Positions 8,644 to 17,777 of a DNA stretch of 64,000 nt are shown here, piece by piece; the first letter of the stretch is position 1; each line of letters starts with the position of its first letter. The notes beneath the pieces were generated by a model that worked only from the letters and a program-made list of their open reading frames with translations, was not told where the DNA came from and made no database searches. The DNA lies in the NCBI GenBank assembly GCA_964580905.1, contig CAZOLR010000001.1, positions 101,621-165,620 of the forward strand. Direction: 5' to 3'. A program made the translations under genes and the position numbers. The stretch comes from G041228335 sp964580905 (lineage in GTDB: Bacteria > Pseudomonadota > Alphaproteobacteria > Puniceispirillales > UBA1172).

Positions 8644-9164
8644 ACGCAGAACGTGAGAATCAGGATCAGCTTCTGCTGTCACAGGTCATCGGGTTTGTCG
8701 GCATGACAGCACTTGCCTTTGCTGAATCCGCGCTTGGGCAGATGCCGTTATTCTATGGCAGTGTTCCGAGAATCCTTTTGATCATGCTCTTTATCATCAC
8801 CCTTCTGTCACCGGCGGTGCTTCCGGCCTTTATGATGCTGGTGATTGGCATTGTCTATGATCTGGTGCAGGGAAATCCGCCCGGATATACCTCAAGCATG
8901 ATGATGATTGTGCATATGGCGGTCATGCTCCGCCGGGTGAAGATGGCAGATGCCGATGCAGGAATTATCTGGTCTGAATTCAGCCTCGTGATGGCGGTGG
9001 TTCAGATATACGGTTTTCTGGTGCTGGTGGCATATACGGGCCATGTTCCGGCAATGGGGCCTGTTGTGTTTCAGTTTGCCACGAGTGTTTTGCTGTTTCC
9101 CATTCTCTACTGGCTGACGATATTAAGCGCCAATCTTTCGCTGGCATTCTGGAGAAGCCGATGA
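8640..9164 (+). CDS. mreD: Rod-shape-determining protein MreD
   Basis: A 174-residue multi-span inner-membrane protein of the elongasome. About five hydrophobic segments are visible, including VIGFVGMTALAF, ILLIMLFIITLLSPAVLPAFMMLVIGIVYDLVQG and VLLFPILYWLTIL. The GTG start overlaps the mreC stop and follows AGAGGAG. Assignment rests on the membrane pattern, the PxFMLLxxGxxxDL-like motif and position between mreC and mrdA; MreD is poorly conserved in sequence. Confidence 0.9.
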   Translation: MNAERENQDQLLLSQVIGFVGMTALAFAESALGQMPLFYGSVPRILLIMLFIITLLSPAVLPAFMMLVIGIVYDLVQGNPPGYTSSMMMIVHMAVMLRRVKMADADAGIIWSEFSLVMAVVQIYGFLVLVAYTGHVPAMGPVVFQFATSVLLFPILYWLTILSANLSLAFWRSR

Positions 9165-11104
9165 TCACCCGAAGTATGCGTCTTCATGAAACGATGATCA
9201 GTCGCCGGGCGTTGATACTTGGGGGCGCGCAGGCTCTGCTCGCTGGCGGCCTTGCGGCAAGGCTCTATTATCTGCAGATACAGGAAGGCCTGACCTATGA
9301 CCGTCTGTCGGAACGGAACAAGTATGATTTCCGGATCATCCCCCCATCAAGGGGGCGCATTTTTGATATGCGCGGCAGGCTGTTGGCGGGCAATGCCGAA
9401 GCGTATGCCCTCAGTATCATTCCTGATTACACGAATGATCTTGCGCAATCTTTACATCAGCTTGCCCGGCTCATTGAGCTCAGCGATGAGGCGATGGCCG
9501 ATATTCTTAAAGAGGCGGAGGGGCAATCGTCTTTTCTGCCGCTGATCATCCGTTCTGATCTGACTCAGAGGGAAGTCTCGAGGCTTGTTGTCCGCAGCCC
9601 GGAACTTTCAGGGGTGAGCTTTGCCAAGGTGGAAAAACGCATTTATCCGCAAGGGCTTCTGGCCGGGCATCTGACGGGATATGTCAATCGCGTGACCAGG
9701 GATGAAATCAGCGCCGGTCTGATAACACCTGAACTCGCCTCACTTTCCACGGGCAAAACAGGTGTGGAAAAGGCACAGGAGCAGGTGTTGCGTGGTGCCC
9801 CGGGGCGGGAGCGTATTCTTGTCAATGCCCTTGGCCGTCCTATCCGGACAGCGGTTGATGAACAGCCCGCAACTGGCAAGGATATCCGGATTACCATAGA
9901 TGTGGATTGCCAGTATCAGGCCCTGGCCTGGTTGAAACAGGGGCCACATAAACCTGTCCGGCGGTCTCACCCGAAAGTGGCCCGTGCATTGGCGGCAAGC
10001 AAAAGCCTAGCCAAACTGATCCCGGCCGAAGAGACAACAGTTTTTGAAGACAGCAAAGGACGGATTATCCCGCCGGAAACAGGTTCGGTGGTGGTCATGG
10101 ATATCCGCACAGGTGCCGTTCGGACACTTGTTTCATCCCCGACCTTCGATCCCAATCTTTTTTCCGGGCGCATCAGTTCCAGCGAATGGAAAGCGCTGAT
10201 TGAAAACAAACGTCAGCCCCTTCTGGATCGTGCGCTTTCAGGACAGTACAGCCCCGGATCCACATTCAAGATGCTGGTGGCGCTGGCGGCTCTTGAAGCC
10301 GGTGTCATCAGCGAGAAGACCTCATTTTTCTGCCCTGGCCATAAGGCAGTCGGCAATAAGGATTTTCACTGCTGGCAGAAAGACGGGCATGGCAGGGTTA
10401 ATGTCATTCAGGCACTTGAGCGATCCTGCGATGTTTTCTTCTATGAAATCGGGCTCAAGACGGGTATTGCACGCATTGCCGAAATGGCACGGCGGCTCGG
10501 CCTCGGGGAAAAGACCAGAATAGGGCTCCCCGGCGAAAAAAGCGGGCTTATTCCTGATAAGGACTGGAAAGAAAAAGCCATCGGCAGTTTCTGGACTCTC
10601 GGTGAAACGGTGAATGCCTCCATAGGTCAGGGCTATGTGCTGACAACGCCGATCCAGCTGGCGGTCATGACAGCAAGGCTGGCAAATGGCAAAGCGGTGG
10701 TTCCGACGGTGATGGAAAACCCGGATGCAATACCGGAATTTGCTGATCTTGATATCAATCCCTACGCGCTGAAGATCATCCGGCGCGGGATGCGGCAGGT
10801 TATGAATGGTTCACTCGGAACTGCCCGCAAACATGATCTTTCCGAAGAAGGGTATAAACTTGCCGGCAAAACCGGCACCGTGCAGGTCAAGGCAATCACC
10901 AAGGCTGAACGTGAAAGCGGTATCATTGATAATATTGACCGGCCCTGGAAGTTTCGTGACCATGCTCTTTTTGTCGGTTACGCCCCTTTTGATGATCCGA
11001 AATACGCTGTCTCTGTCATTGTGGAACATGGCGGCGGCGGATCAGGTGTTGCGGCCCCCATTGCCAGCAAGGTATTAAGACATTTACTTAAGGAGGGGAT
11101 CTGA
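9161..11104 (+). CDS. mrdA: Penicillin-binding protein 2, elongation-specific transpeptidase
   Basis: It crosslinks peptidoglycan during cylindrical growth. The 647-residue protein has an N-terminal anchor (about 17-38), a PBP dimerisation domain, and a transpeptidase domain with the catalytic SxxK tetrad S367-T-F-K370, an SxD/N-type motif S422-C-D and K570-T-G. There is an insertion between the pedestal and the transpeptidase domain around residues 265-300. Its ATG overlaps the mreD stop (ATGA). Its own stop overlaps the rodA start (TGATG), as expected for translational coupling with its partner glycosyltransferase. Confidence 0.96.
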   Translation: MITRSMRLHETMISRRALILGGAQALLAGGLAARLYYLQIQEGLTYDRLSERNKYDFRIIPPSRGRIFDMRGRLLAGNAEAYALSIIPDYTNDLAQSLHQLARLIELSDEAMADILKEAEGQSSFLPLIIRSDLTQREVSRLVVRSPELSGVSFAKVEKRIYPQGLLAGHLTGYVNRVTRDEISAGLITPELASLSTGKTGVEKAQEQVLRGAPGRERILVNALGRPIRTAVDEQPATGKDIRITIDVDCQYQALAWLKQGPHKPVRRSHPKVARALAASKSLAKLIPAEETTVFEDSKGRIIPPETGSVVVMDIRTGAVRTLVSSPTFDPNLFSGRISSSEWKALIENKRQPLLDRALSGQYSPGSTFKMLVALAALEAGVISEKTSFFCPGHKAVGNKDFHCWQKDGHGRVNVIQALERSCDVFFYEIGLKTGIARIAEMARRLGLGEKTRIGLPGEKSGLIPDKDWKEKAIGSFWTLGETVNASIGQGYVLTTPIQLAVMTARLANGKAVVPTVMENPDAIPEFADLDINPYALKIIRRGMRQVMNGSLGTARKHDLSEEGYKLAGKTGTVQVKAITKAERESGIIDNIDRPWKFRDHALFVGYAPFDDPKYAVSVIVEHGGGGSGVAAPIASKVLRHLLKEGI

Positions 11105-12249
11105 TGAAACCCTCCCAGATGCCGTCACGTCATCTTGTTCATCCGCTGGCCCCGCCGGTCACCATATTTCAGCGTCTGCGCAAAACGCCCTGGATACTTG
11201 TTCTTATTCTTGTTGTGCTTGGGCTTATAGGTGTGCTTGCCTTGTATTCCGCCGCGGGTGGGAGCTGGACTCCCTGGGCATCACGCCATCTGATGCGACT
11301 TGGCCTCGGCGTGGCGATCATGTCGGTTATCGCGCAAATACCCATCTGGCACATACGTTCACTTGCCGTGGTCGGATGGATTGCTTCCATCCTTCTTCTG
11401 CTGTCGCTTCAGTTTATTGGCTCAGGTGACGGGGTGGAAAGATGGATACGCATCGGCGGCTTTAATCTGCAACCGTCCGAGCCTGCAAAACTTGCCGTCA
11501 TCCTTACACTTGCGGCCTATTTTCACACCATAAACCCCGAACTTCTCCGCAAGGTCCTGACGTATATTCCCGCCTTTCTGATCACGCTGATCCCGTTCGG
11601 CCTGGTCTTGGTTCAGCCGGATCTCGGAACGTCGGTGATGCTGTTCGGCTCAGCGGCGGCGGTTGTCTTTGTTGCTGGCATGCCGCGCTGGATGGTCGTC
11701 GGGATAATCACCTCCGCGCTTGCGGCCATCCCTGTTTTATGGTCTCAGCTCTATCAGTATCAGAAAGACCGGATACTGATCTTCCTTAACCCCGGGGCAG
11801 ATCAGCTCGGGGCAGGGTATCAGATCACCCAGGCCAAGATTGCGCTCGGCAGTGGCGGATTTTTTGGCAAAGGCTATCTGCAGGGAAGCCAGAGCAGGCT
11901 TAACTATCTGCCGGAAAAGCAGACAGATTTTGTCTTCACCATGATTGGCGAAGAATTTGGTTTCCTCGGATGTATCGCCATTCTTGCGCTGTATATCGGG
12001 CTGATCTTTCTTCTTCTCCGCATCGGCCTGCAACTGAAATATCGTTTTTCAAGGCTGATGATCTTCGGGATAGCAATGATGCTTTTTCTCTACCTGTTCG
12101 TGAATATCGCAATGGTGACAGGTATGTTGCCGGTGGTCGGCTCGCCCCTGCCACTTATCTCTTATGGCGGCACGGCGCTTCTGACGGTATTTATATCCAT
12201 GGGACTTGTCATCAGCGCCGTTATTTATGACCACGAAAGTCAGGATTGA
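11104..12249 (+). CDS. rodA: SEDS-family peptidoglycan glycosyltransferase RodA
   Basis: It polymerises lipid II into glycan strands together with PBP2. The 381-residue integral membrane protein shows about ten hydrophobic spans. SEDS motifs present are the FNLQPSEPAKLA loop, VLVQPDLGTSVMLFGSA (with the catalytic Asp in PDLG), YQITQAKIALGSGGFFGKG and LPLISYGGTAL. The start codon overlaps the mrdA stop by one base, and its stop overlaps the rpoN start in the same way. Confidence 0.96.
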   Translation: MKPSQMPSRHLVHPLAPPVTIFQRLRKTPWILVLILVVLGLIGVLALYSAAGGSWTPWASRHLMRLGLGVAIMSVIAQIPIWHIRSLAVVGWIASILLLLSLQFIGSGDGVERWIRIGGFNLQPSEPAKLAVILTLAAYFHTINPELLRKVLTYIPAFLITLIPFGLVLVQPDLGTSVMLFGSAAAVVFVAGMPRWMVVGIITSALAAIPVLWSQLYQYQKDRILIFLNPGADQLGAGYQITQAKIALGSGGFFGKGYLQGSQSRLNYLPEKQTDFVFTMIGEEFGFLGCIAILALYIGLIFLLLRIGLQLKYRFSRLMIFGIAMMLFLYLFVNIAMVTGMLPVVGSPLPLISYGGTALLTVFISMGLVISAVIYDHESQD

Positions 12250-13562
12250 TGGCACGGCTGGCAGTTGCTCCGGGGGCATCGCTTCAGGCAAGACAGCGGC
12301 TTGCACTGACGCCGCAGATGCGGCAGTCGATAGCCGTGCTTTCGCTTCGTGGCGCTGGTATCAGTCGTCTGGCGAGCGAGCTGCAGTCAGGCAATCCTTT
12401 TCTTGAGGTTACTCTTCCGGCTGATGCGCCCCTGTCACAGCATGGCCAGAAGACCCCGACCGAAATGGGGTATATCTCGCATGAGGATGTGCATCCCGTC
12501 ACCTTGGCGGAACATCTTTTCCGGCAGATCAGCCTGTCGATCCGGGATCAGTCCCAGAAAGCCGTGGCGATGGCGTTGGTTGAACATGTCTCGCCTTCGG
12601 GCTGGCTTGATCCTTCAGGGGTTGAGGCCGCCGCATCCATGGGCGTGACCGGCGCAGCATTCGAAGAATTGATGGCACGGTTGCACGAACTCGAACCTGT
12701 GGGGGTCTTTGCCCGCAGTCTTTCGGAATGTCTGCGGATACAGCTTGCCGATCAGGGAAAGCTGACCTCTGCTGCCAGGGCGGTTCTTGAACATCTTGCC
12801 GTCTTGCCAGAAGAGGGCATCCCGGGACTTTACCGCCTGACCGGCCTTGATCCTGCGGAAATCGAAGACATCCTGGCCGTGCTGAAATCCTGCAATCCCC
12901 GCCCCGGCGCCGGGTTTCTGGTGGACAGGGGAGATATCTTCCGCCCGGACCTGATCATTGATAAATCAACCACCGGATACACCCTCACCGTCAATCAGGA
13001 CAGCCTGCCGCGGGTTGAGGTTTCCGCTTCAGAAGGTGAGGACGATGCAAGCCGTCTGCTCCGGAAAAAAGCAAAGGAAGAAGCCGCATGGCTTAACGCG
13101 GCTATCCGCCAGCGTTCGGCGATGTTGCTTGAAGCCGGCACCATCCTGCTGAAAGTACAGAATGGGTTTCTCGACAAGGGAGATGCGGAAATAGTGCCGT
13201 ATCGCATGCAGGATCTGGCAGAAGACATGGGTTGCCATAAAAGCACTGTCAGCAGGCTTGTTGCCGATAAACTCTGCCTCACACCACGTGGTATGATCCC
13301 GCTTAAGGATTTTTTTGCAACCGGCCTTGCCCAGCCTGACGGAAGTCGTATTGCAGGACGTGCCATCACGGCCCGTATTGCTCAGTTTGTGGCAGAGGAG
13401 GGGCCGTCGAGGCCTTTTACTGATGGTGATCTTGCCCAAAAACTCGCTCAATGCGGGATGACCGTTGCACGCCGGACCATTGCGAAGTATCGTCAACTTG
13501 CCGGGCTTCCGGGCTGGCGCCAACGCTTGAATCCGAATTCTGTGAAACCTGAAAGGAAGTGA
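12249..13562 (+). CDS. rpoN: RNA polymerase sigma-54 factor
   Basis: Sigma-54 recognises -24/-12 promoters and needs an AAA+ activator. The protein has 437 residues from ATG 12249; TTG 12246 is an alternative. Region I (ARQRLALTPQMRQSIAVLSL and SGNPFLEV) is present but less Gln-rich than in enterics. The core-binding domain follows with little acidic region II, which explains the short length. The helix-turn-helix is MGCHKSTVSRLVADK and the RpoN box is ARRTIAKYR (407-415). Its start codon overlaps the rodA stop, so it looks like a member of the mre-rod operon, an unusual position. Confidence 0.92.
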   Translation: MARLAVAPGASLQARQRLALTPQMRQSIAVLSLRGAGISRLASELQSGNPFLEVTLPADAPLSQHGQKTPTEMGYISHEDVHPVTLAEHLFRQISLSIRDQSQKAVAMALVEHVSPSGWLDPSGVEAAASMGVTGAAFEELMARLHELEPVGVFARSLSECLRIQLADQGKLTSAARAVLEHLAVLPEEGIPGLYRLTGLDPAEIEDILAVLKSCNPRPGAGFLVDRGDIFRPDLIIDKSTTGYTLTVNQDSLPRVEVSASEGEDDASRLLRKKAKEEAAWLNAAIRQRSAMLLEAGTILLKVQNGFLDKGDAEIVPYRMQDLAEDMGCHKSTVSRLVADKLCLTPRGMIPLKDFFATGLAQPDGSRIAGRAITARIAQFVAEEGPSRPFTDGDLAQKLAQCGMTVARRTIAKYRQLAGLPGWRQRLNPNSVKPERK

Positions 13563-13566
13563 CGTC

Positions 13567-14820
13567 ATGTTCCAGTCGTTTTTCCCGAAACCTGTTCTGT
13601 TCTTTGCCAGCGTTGTCCTCTGGTCAGCGATAACCGTGATATTCTGGTATATGGCGGGGCAGGATATCGGCTCAGCCCTCGGGTTTACCTTTCCTGAAGA
13701 AGGCGCGGAACCTATCATCGGGCTCGGCTATTTCATCACGTCTGATTTTATCTGGTTCTACATTTACTATTTCCTTATTTCGGTCCTTTTTGCCGGTTTC
13801 TGGTTTGTAGTGGCGCCGCATCGCTGGCAGTTGTGGTCGATACTCGGCTCATCGCTTATTCTGTTCAGCACGTATTTCGGCGTGCAGGTTTCGGTGGCAA
13901 TCAACAACTGGCGGCGTCCTTTTTTCGATGCTGTTCAGGATGCCCTTACGGGTAAAGGAAACGTCACGGCCTGGGATCTTTATGCCTTTATCATCACTTT
14001 TGCGGAAATCGCTTTTCTGTTCATCGCCGTTTATGTGATGACGCGGTTTTTTGTCAGCCATTATATCTTCCGCTGGCGGACAGCGATGAACGATTACTAT
14101 GTCTCGCACTGGTCCAGGCTCAGATCTGTTGAAGGGGCCTCGCAACGTATCCAGGAAGATACCATGCGCTTTGCCGGGATCATGGAAGGTCTTGGTGTGT
14201 CGGTGGTGGATGCGGTCATGACCCTCTTTGCTTTCCTGCCTGTCCTTTTCTCGCTTTCATCTTACGTCACGGAATTACCAATCGTGGGGGAAATTCCCGA
14301 TCCTCTGCTTTACGCCGCGATCTTCTGGTCGATTTTCGGCACGGTTTTTCTGGCCGCTGTTGGCGTCAAACTGCCGGGGCTTGAATTCCGTAATCAGCGG
14401 GTGGAAGCCGCGTTCCGGAAAGAACTTGTCTATGGCGAGGATGATCCGGCACGTGCTGAACCCATGACGGTCAAAGAGCTTTTTGAACATGTGCGGAAAA
14501 ATTACTTCCGGCTCTATTTCCATTATCTGTATTTCAATGTTGCGAGGAGTTTTTATATCCAGGCGGATAATATTTTCTCCTATTTCATCCTGATCCCCAC
14601 GATTGTTTCGGGGGCGATCACGCTTGGTATCCTCCAGCAGATCCTGACGGCATTTGGTCAGGTTTCCAATTCCTTCCAGTACATCGTCAACTCATGGCCC
14701 ACCATCATTGAGCTTTTGTCGATACATAAGCGCCTGAAAGCATTTGAAAGCGTGCTTGATGACAAACCACTGTCCAAAATTGATCAGGACTTCATGTCAG
14801 GCAAAGATAACCCGTTCTGA
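13567..14820 (+). CDS. sbmA: SbmA/BacA-family inner-membrane peptide transporter
   Basis: Members import proline-rich peptides and other antimicrobial peptides by proton motive force; BacA is needed for rhizobial and Brucella host association and affects very-long-chain lipid A. The 417-residue protein is the ABC-transporter-like membrane domain without an ATPase. Characteristic pieces are NNWRRPFFDAVQDAL, WRTAMNDYYVSHW, IQEDTMRFAG and the C-terminal YFILIPTIVSGAITLGILQQ with ELLSIHKRLKAFE. It begins 5 bp after rpoN behind GGAAG, so it belongs to the same transcript. The substrate cannot be predicted. Confidence 0.9.
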   Translation: MFQSFFPKPVLFFASVVLWSAITVIFWYMAGQDIGSALGFTFPEEGAEPIIGLGYFITSDFIWFYIYYFLISVLFAGFWFVVAPHRWQLWSILGSSLILFSTYFGVQVSVAINNWRRPFFDAVQDALTGKGNVTAWDLYAFIITFAEIAFLFIAVYVMTRFFVSHYIFRWRTAMNDYYVSHWSRLRSVEGASQRIQEDTMRFAGIMEGLGVSVVDAVMTLFAFLPVLFSLSSYVTELPIVGEIPDPLLYAAIFWSIFGTVFLAAVGVKLPGLEFRNQRVEAAFRKELVYGEDDPARAEPMTVKELFEHVRKNYFRLYFHYLYFNVARSFYIQADNIFSYFILIPTIVSGAITLGILQQILTAFGQVSNSFQYIVNSWPTIIELLSIHKRLKAFESVLDDKPLSKIDQDFMSGKDNPF

Positions 14821-14873
14821 CAGGGCTGGGTGTTCAGCAGGTGAAGGGCGCGGCTTTCAAGGGCGGCCCTGTC
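14819..14873. terminator. Inverted repeat between sbmA and hldE
   Basis: GACAGGGC (14819-14826) and GCCCTGTC (14866-14873) are a perfect 8-bp inverted repeat spanning the convergent stops of sbmA and hldE. The 39-base loop is long and there is no T tract, so a terminator role is only suggested by position. Confidence 0.3.
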
Positions 14874-16311
14874 ACCTCTGGCTGAGCCGTGTGGTGGAAT
14901 ATCCCTGCCGTATCGGTACAATAATGACCTTGCCGCCATTTGAACGGACCAGATCAGCTCCGACAACCTGATTCGGTGTGTAGTCGCCGCCTTTGATCAG
15001 CCGCTCCGGCATGATCCGGCGGATAAGTCGTGCCGGGGTTTTCTCGCTGAAGATGGCAACGGCACTGACCATGGGCAGGCTTGCCAGCACGGCCGCCCGG
15101 ATATCCTCACTCTGGATGGGGCGTCCTTCCCCTTTCAGTTTTCGGGTGGAACTGTCGGAATTAAGCCCGACGATGAGCCGGTCGCAACAGCCCGCGGCTT
15201 TTTCCAGCACCCTGATATGGCCGGGGTGGAGCTGGTCAAAACAGCCGTTGGTAAAGCCGATGGTGAGCCCGTCCTGACGCCACATGGAAATCTTTTCCAG
15301 AACAGATGAAATGTCGGTATCAACCCCGGATGCAATCTCACCAAGGACTTCACCAGGCGTTACTGAGGAGGTGCCGGCCTTGCCGACAACAATGCCTGCC
15401 GCCGCATTGGCAAGGTGAATCGCATCCCGGGATGCGGCCCCGACAGCCATGGCCGCAGAAAGGGTGGCAATAACCGTATCCCCGGCCCCGGAGACATCAA
15501 ACACCGATCTTGCCATCGAAGATATTTTCAGCGCCTGCGAGGACCTGTCTGCCAGAAGCATTCCTCCTGCCCCCATGGTAACCAGTATCTGTTCAAACCC
15601 ATGGGTTGCGGCCAGTTTCTGTGCGGCGCGGGCGATTTCATCTTTGCCGGTAAGGGTGATCCCGGTCATCTGCTTCAGCTCCCCGAGATTGGGCGTGATG
15701 ATACTTGCTCCGGCGTAAATAGCGGGATCTGTTTTCTTCGGGTCCACCAGAACAGGAATACCGGCTTTTCGCGCCATCCCTGTCAGGGTATGTGCAACAT
15801 GCTGATTTATGACGCCTTTGTTGTAATCTGAAAGGACAAGAGCATCAGCGCGGGCAATGGCCTTTTCCGCGGCGGTGAGAAGTTTGTCCAGAATGGCCCC
15901 TTCAATTTCGGTGCTATCTTCGTCATCCACCCTCAATATCTGCTGTCCTGCGGCGGTAAACCGTGTCTTCAGGGTAGTGGGCCGCTTGCCGTCCGCAATG
16001 GCACGGAACTGGATTCCGGGTTCATTATCGATGGTGTTTTTCAGGGTGGACGCCGCCTGATCACGGCCGGTGACGCCGATCAGCGTGACACGGGCGCCGA
16101 GATGGCAGAGATTGCGGGCCACATTGGCCGCCCCCCCCGGCATGACGGTTGTACGGGTGCGCGACATGACGGGAACAGGGGCTTCGGGCGAGATACGATC
16201 CACCTGGCCGGAGACGAATTCATCCAGCATGACATCGCCGACAATAGCCAGTTTTGCCTTGCTGATACGGGTGAATATCTCCCCCGCATCGAATGCTGTG
16301 TCTTTGCTCAT
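14872..16311 (-). CDS. hldE: Bifunctional heptose-7-phosphate kinase / heptose-1-phosphate adenylyltransferase
   Basis: It makes ADP-heptose for the LPS inner core. The 479-residue fusion has an N-terminal ribokinase-fold domain (1-320) with GGAANVARNL and the catalytic GAGD at 275-278, and a C-terminal nucleotidyltransferase domain (345-479) with FTNGCFDQLHPGH (HPGH at 362-365). Both catalytic motifs are intact, so both activities are expected. Its start overlaps the glmU stop by 4 bp, pairing heptose and UDP-GlcNAc supply in one minus-strand transcript. Confidence 0.96.
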   Translation of the reverse strand: MSKDTAFDAGEIFTRISKAKLAIVGDVMLDEFVSGQVDRISPEAPVPVMSRTRTTVMPGGAANVARNLCHLGARVTLIGVTGRDQAASTLKNTIDNEPGIQFRAIADGKRPTTLKTRFTAAGQQILRVDDEDSTEIEGAILDKLLTAAEKAIARADALVLSDYNKGVINQHVAHTLTGMARKAGIPVLVDPKKTDPAIYAGASIITPNLGELKQMTGITLTGKDEIARAAQKLAATHGFEQILVTMGAGGMLLADRSSQALKISSMARSVFDVSGAGDTVIATLSAAMAVGAASRDAIHLANAAAGIVVGKAGTSSVTPGEVLGEIASGVDTDISSVLEKISMWRQDGLTIGFTNGCFDQLHPGHIRVLEKAAGCCDRLIVGLNSDSSTRKLKGEGRPIQSEDIRAAVLASLPMVSAVAIFSEKTPARLIRRIMPERLIKGGDYTPNQVVGADLVRSNGGKVIIVPIRQGYSTTRLSQR

Positions 16312-17666
16312 TTCGCTGCTTTTCTTCTGCTTTTGCGGAAACGGTCTGCTCCGTCCGCTATGTGTTTTGTTTCGGCACGTGCCACGGCGAGGCTGTCTGG
16401 CGGAACAGTCTCGGTAATTGTGCTGCCGGCGCCGATCATGGCCCTGTCACCGATGCTTACCGGGGCAACGAGCGAGGTGTTGGAGCCGATAAACGCTTCA
16501 TCTCCGATCTGTGTTTTGTGCTTGTTGGTCCCATCGTAATTGCAGGTGATTGTCCCGGCACCGATATTCGCTTTTGTCCCCACGGTTGTATCGCCGAGAT
16601 AGGTCAGGTGATTCGCCTTGGAGAGATCTCCCATCGTGGTGTTCTTGGTTTCGACAAAATTGCCGATACGCACACCTTCACCAAGATGGGTGCCAGGGCG
16701 GAGACGGGCATAGGGACCGATCACACAGCACGCGCCGGTCTTCACGCCTTCAAGATGGCTGAAGGATCTGATCTCGCTACCTTCACCGATATGAACCCCG
16801 GGGCCGAACACCACATGGGGTTCAATGATCACGTCATGTTCAAGAACCGTATCGTAATGCAGGAAAACGGTGTCAGGTGCCATCAGCGTGGCACCGGCTT
16901 CCATGGCGGCCCGTCTCAGTCTCTTCTGTAATTCCGCTTCGGCAAGGGCCAGGTCGTGACGGCTGTTGATCCCCATCACTTCTGCCTGATCAGCCTTGAG
17001 GCATCGGGCCGAATATCCCCGCGCCCGCGCAACAGCGACGATATCGGTGAGGTATTTTTCGCCACTGGACGTGTTGTACGTGCATTCCTCCAGCATCTCG
17101 AAAACAAGCGGTGCTCTTATGGCCATGATACCGGCATTGACGAAACAGACTTCAGCTTCTGAAGGGCTTGCGTCCTTTTCCTCGACAATGGCATCAAGCT
17201 CGCCCGATGGAGAGGTGATCAGACGTCCGTATCCGGTGGGGTCATCAGCATCAAAGCCGAGACAAACCACAGCCGCATCATCCGCGGAAAGCAGGCAATC
17301 CGCCATGCGGCGCCAGGTGTCGGCGGTGACGAGCGGCGTGTCCGCAAAGGCGACAAGAATGACGCCCCCGAACCCGTCAAGCGCTGATTTCACGGCCTCG
17401 ACAGCATGGCCTGTTCCAAGGGGAGGGTCCTGAATGACGGTGCTGATATCAAGGCCGGTTTTCCGGCTGTAATCCTGAAGAAATCCATCAATCGTGCCGG
17501 CATCTTTGGGGGTAACCACGATCTGGCGTGATGCGCCCGCCAGATGTGCAGTATCCAGCGCCCAGGACAGCATCGGTTTGCCTCCGAGGCGATGAAGGGG
17601 CTTGGGCAGGCTGGATTTCATGCGTTTGCCAGCCCCCGCTGCCAGTATGACTGACGCGAATTCCAT
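16308..17666 (-). CDS. glmU: Bifunctional UDP-GlcNAc pyrophosphorylase / glucosamine-1-phosphate acetyltransferase
   Basis: It acetylates GlcN-1-P and then couples it to UTP, giving UDP-GlcNAc for peptidoglycan and lipid A. The 452-residue protein has the N-terminal uridyltransferase loop LAAGAGKRMKSSLPKPLH (residues 9-26) and a C-terminal left-handed beta-helix of hexapeptide repeats (from about 245), including GVRIGNFVETKN, LTYLGD and GAGTITCNYDG. Length and motifs are normal. It is divergent from glmS, the enzyme supplying glucosamine-6-phosphate, across a 111-bp gap. Confidence 0.97.
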   Translation of the reverse strand: MEFASVILAAGAGKRMKSSLPKPLHRLGGKPMLSWALDTAHLAGASRQIVVTPKDAGTIDGFLQDYSRKTGLDISTVIQDPPLGTGHAVEAVKSALDGFGGVILVAFADTPLVTADTWRRMADCLLSADDAAVVCLGFDADDPTGYGRLITSPSGELDAIVEEKDASPSEAEVCFVNAGIMAIRAPLVFEMLEECTYNTSSGEKYLTDIVAVARARGYSARCLKADQAEVMGINSRHDLALAEAELQKRLRRAAMEAGATLMAPDTVFLHYDTVLEHDVIIEPHVVFGPGVHIGEGSEIRSFSHLEGVKTGACCVIGPYARLRPGTHLGEGVRIGNFVETKNTTMGDLSKANHLTYLGDTTVGTKANIGAGTITCNYDGTNKHKTQIGDEAFIGSNTSLVAPVSIGDRAMIGAGSTITETVPPDSLAVARAETKHIADGADRFRKSRRKAAK

Positions 17667-17720
17667 GCCCTTTTATACCTGTCTTGCCCGGGTTAATAAA
17701 GAATTTACTCATCCAAAGCA

Positions 17721-17749
17721 TTGATACCGTGATGAAAAATAACTAAAAC
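17721..17749 (+). promoter_or_regulatory. Predicted sigma-70 promoter of glmS
   Basis: TTGATA (17721-17726), a 17-base spacer and TAAAAC (17744-17749) lie in the glmU-glmS gap, with the -10 box ending 28 bases before the glmS start codon. This is a match to the vegetative consensus by eye only. Confidence 0.45.
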
Positions 17750-17777
17750 TGAAAGACAGATATAAGTGGAGTGTCTC

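Noticed and set aside
12673..12686. Sigma-54 (-24/-12) promoter-like sequence inside rpoN
   Set aside because: TGGCACG and TTGC are present but separated by one base instead of four, and the site is inside coding sequence.
17667..17720. A TATAAA box as promoter for glmU on the minus strand
   Set aside because: It ends only a few bases before the glmU start codon, where the ribosome-binding site lies, and there is no good -35 hexamer at the right distance.
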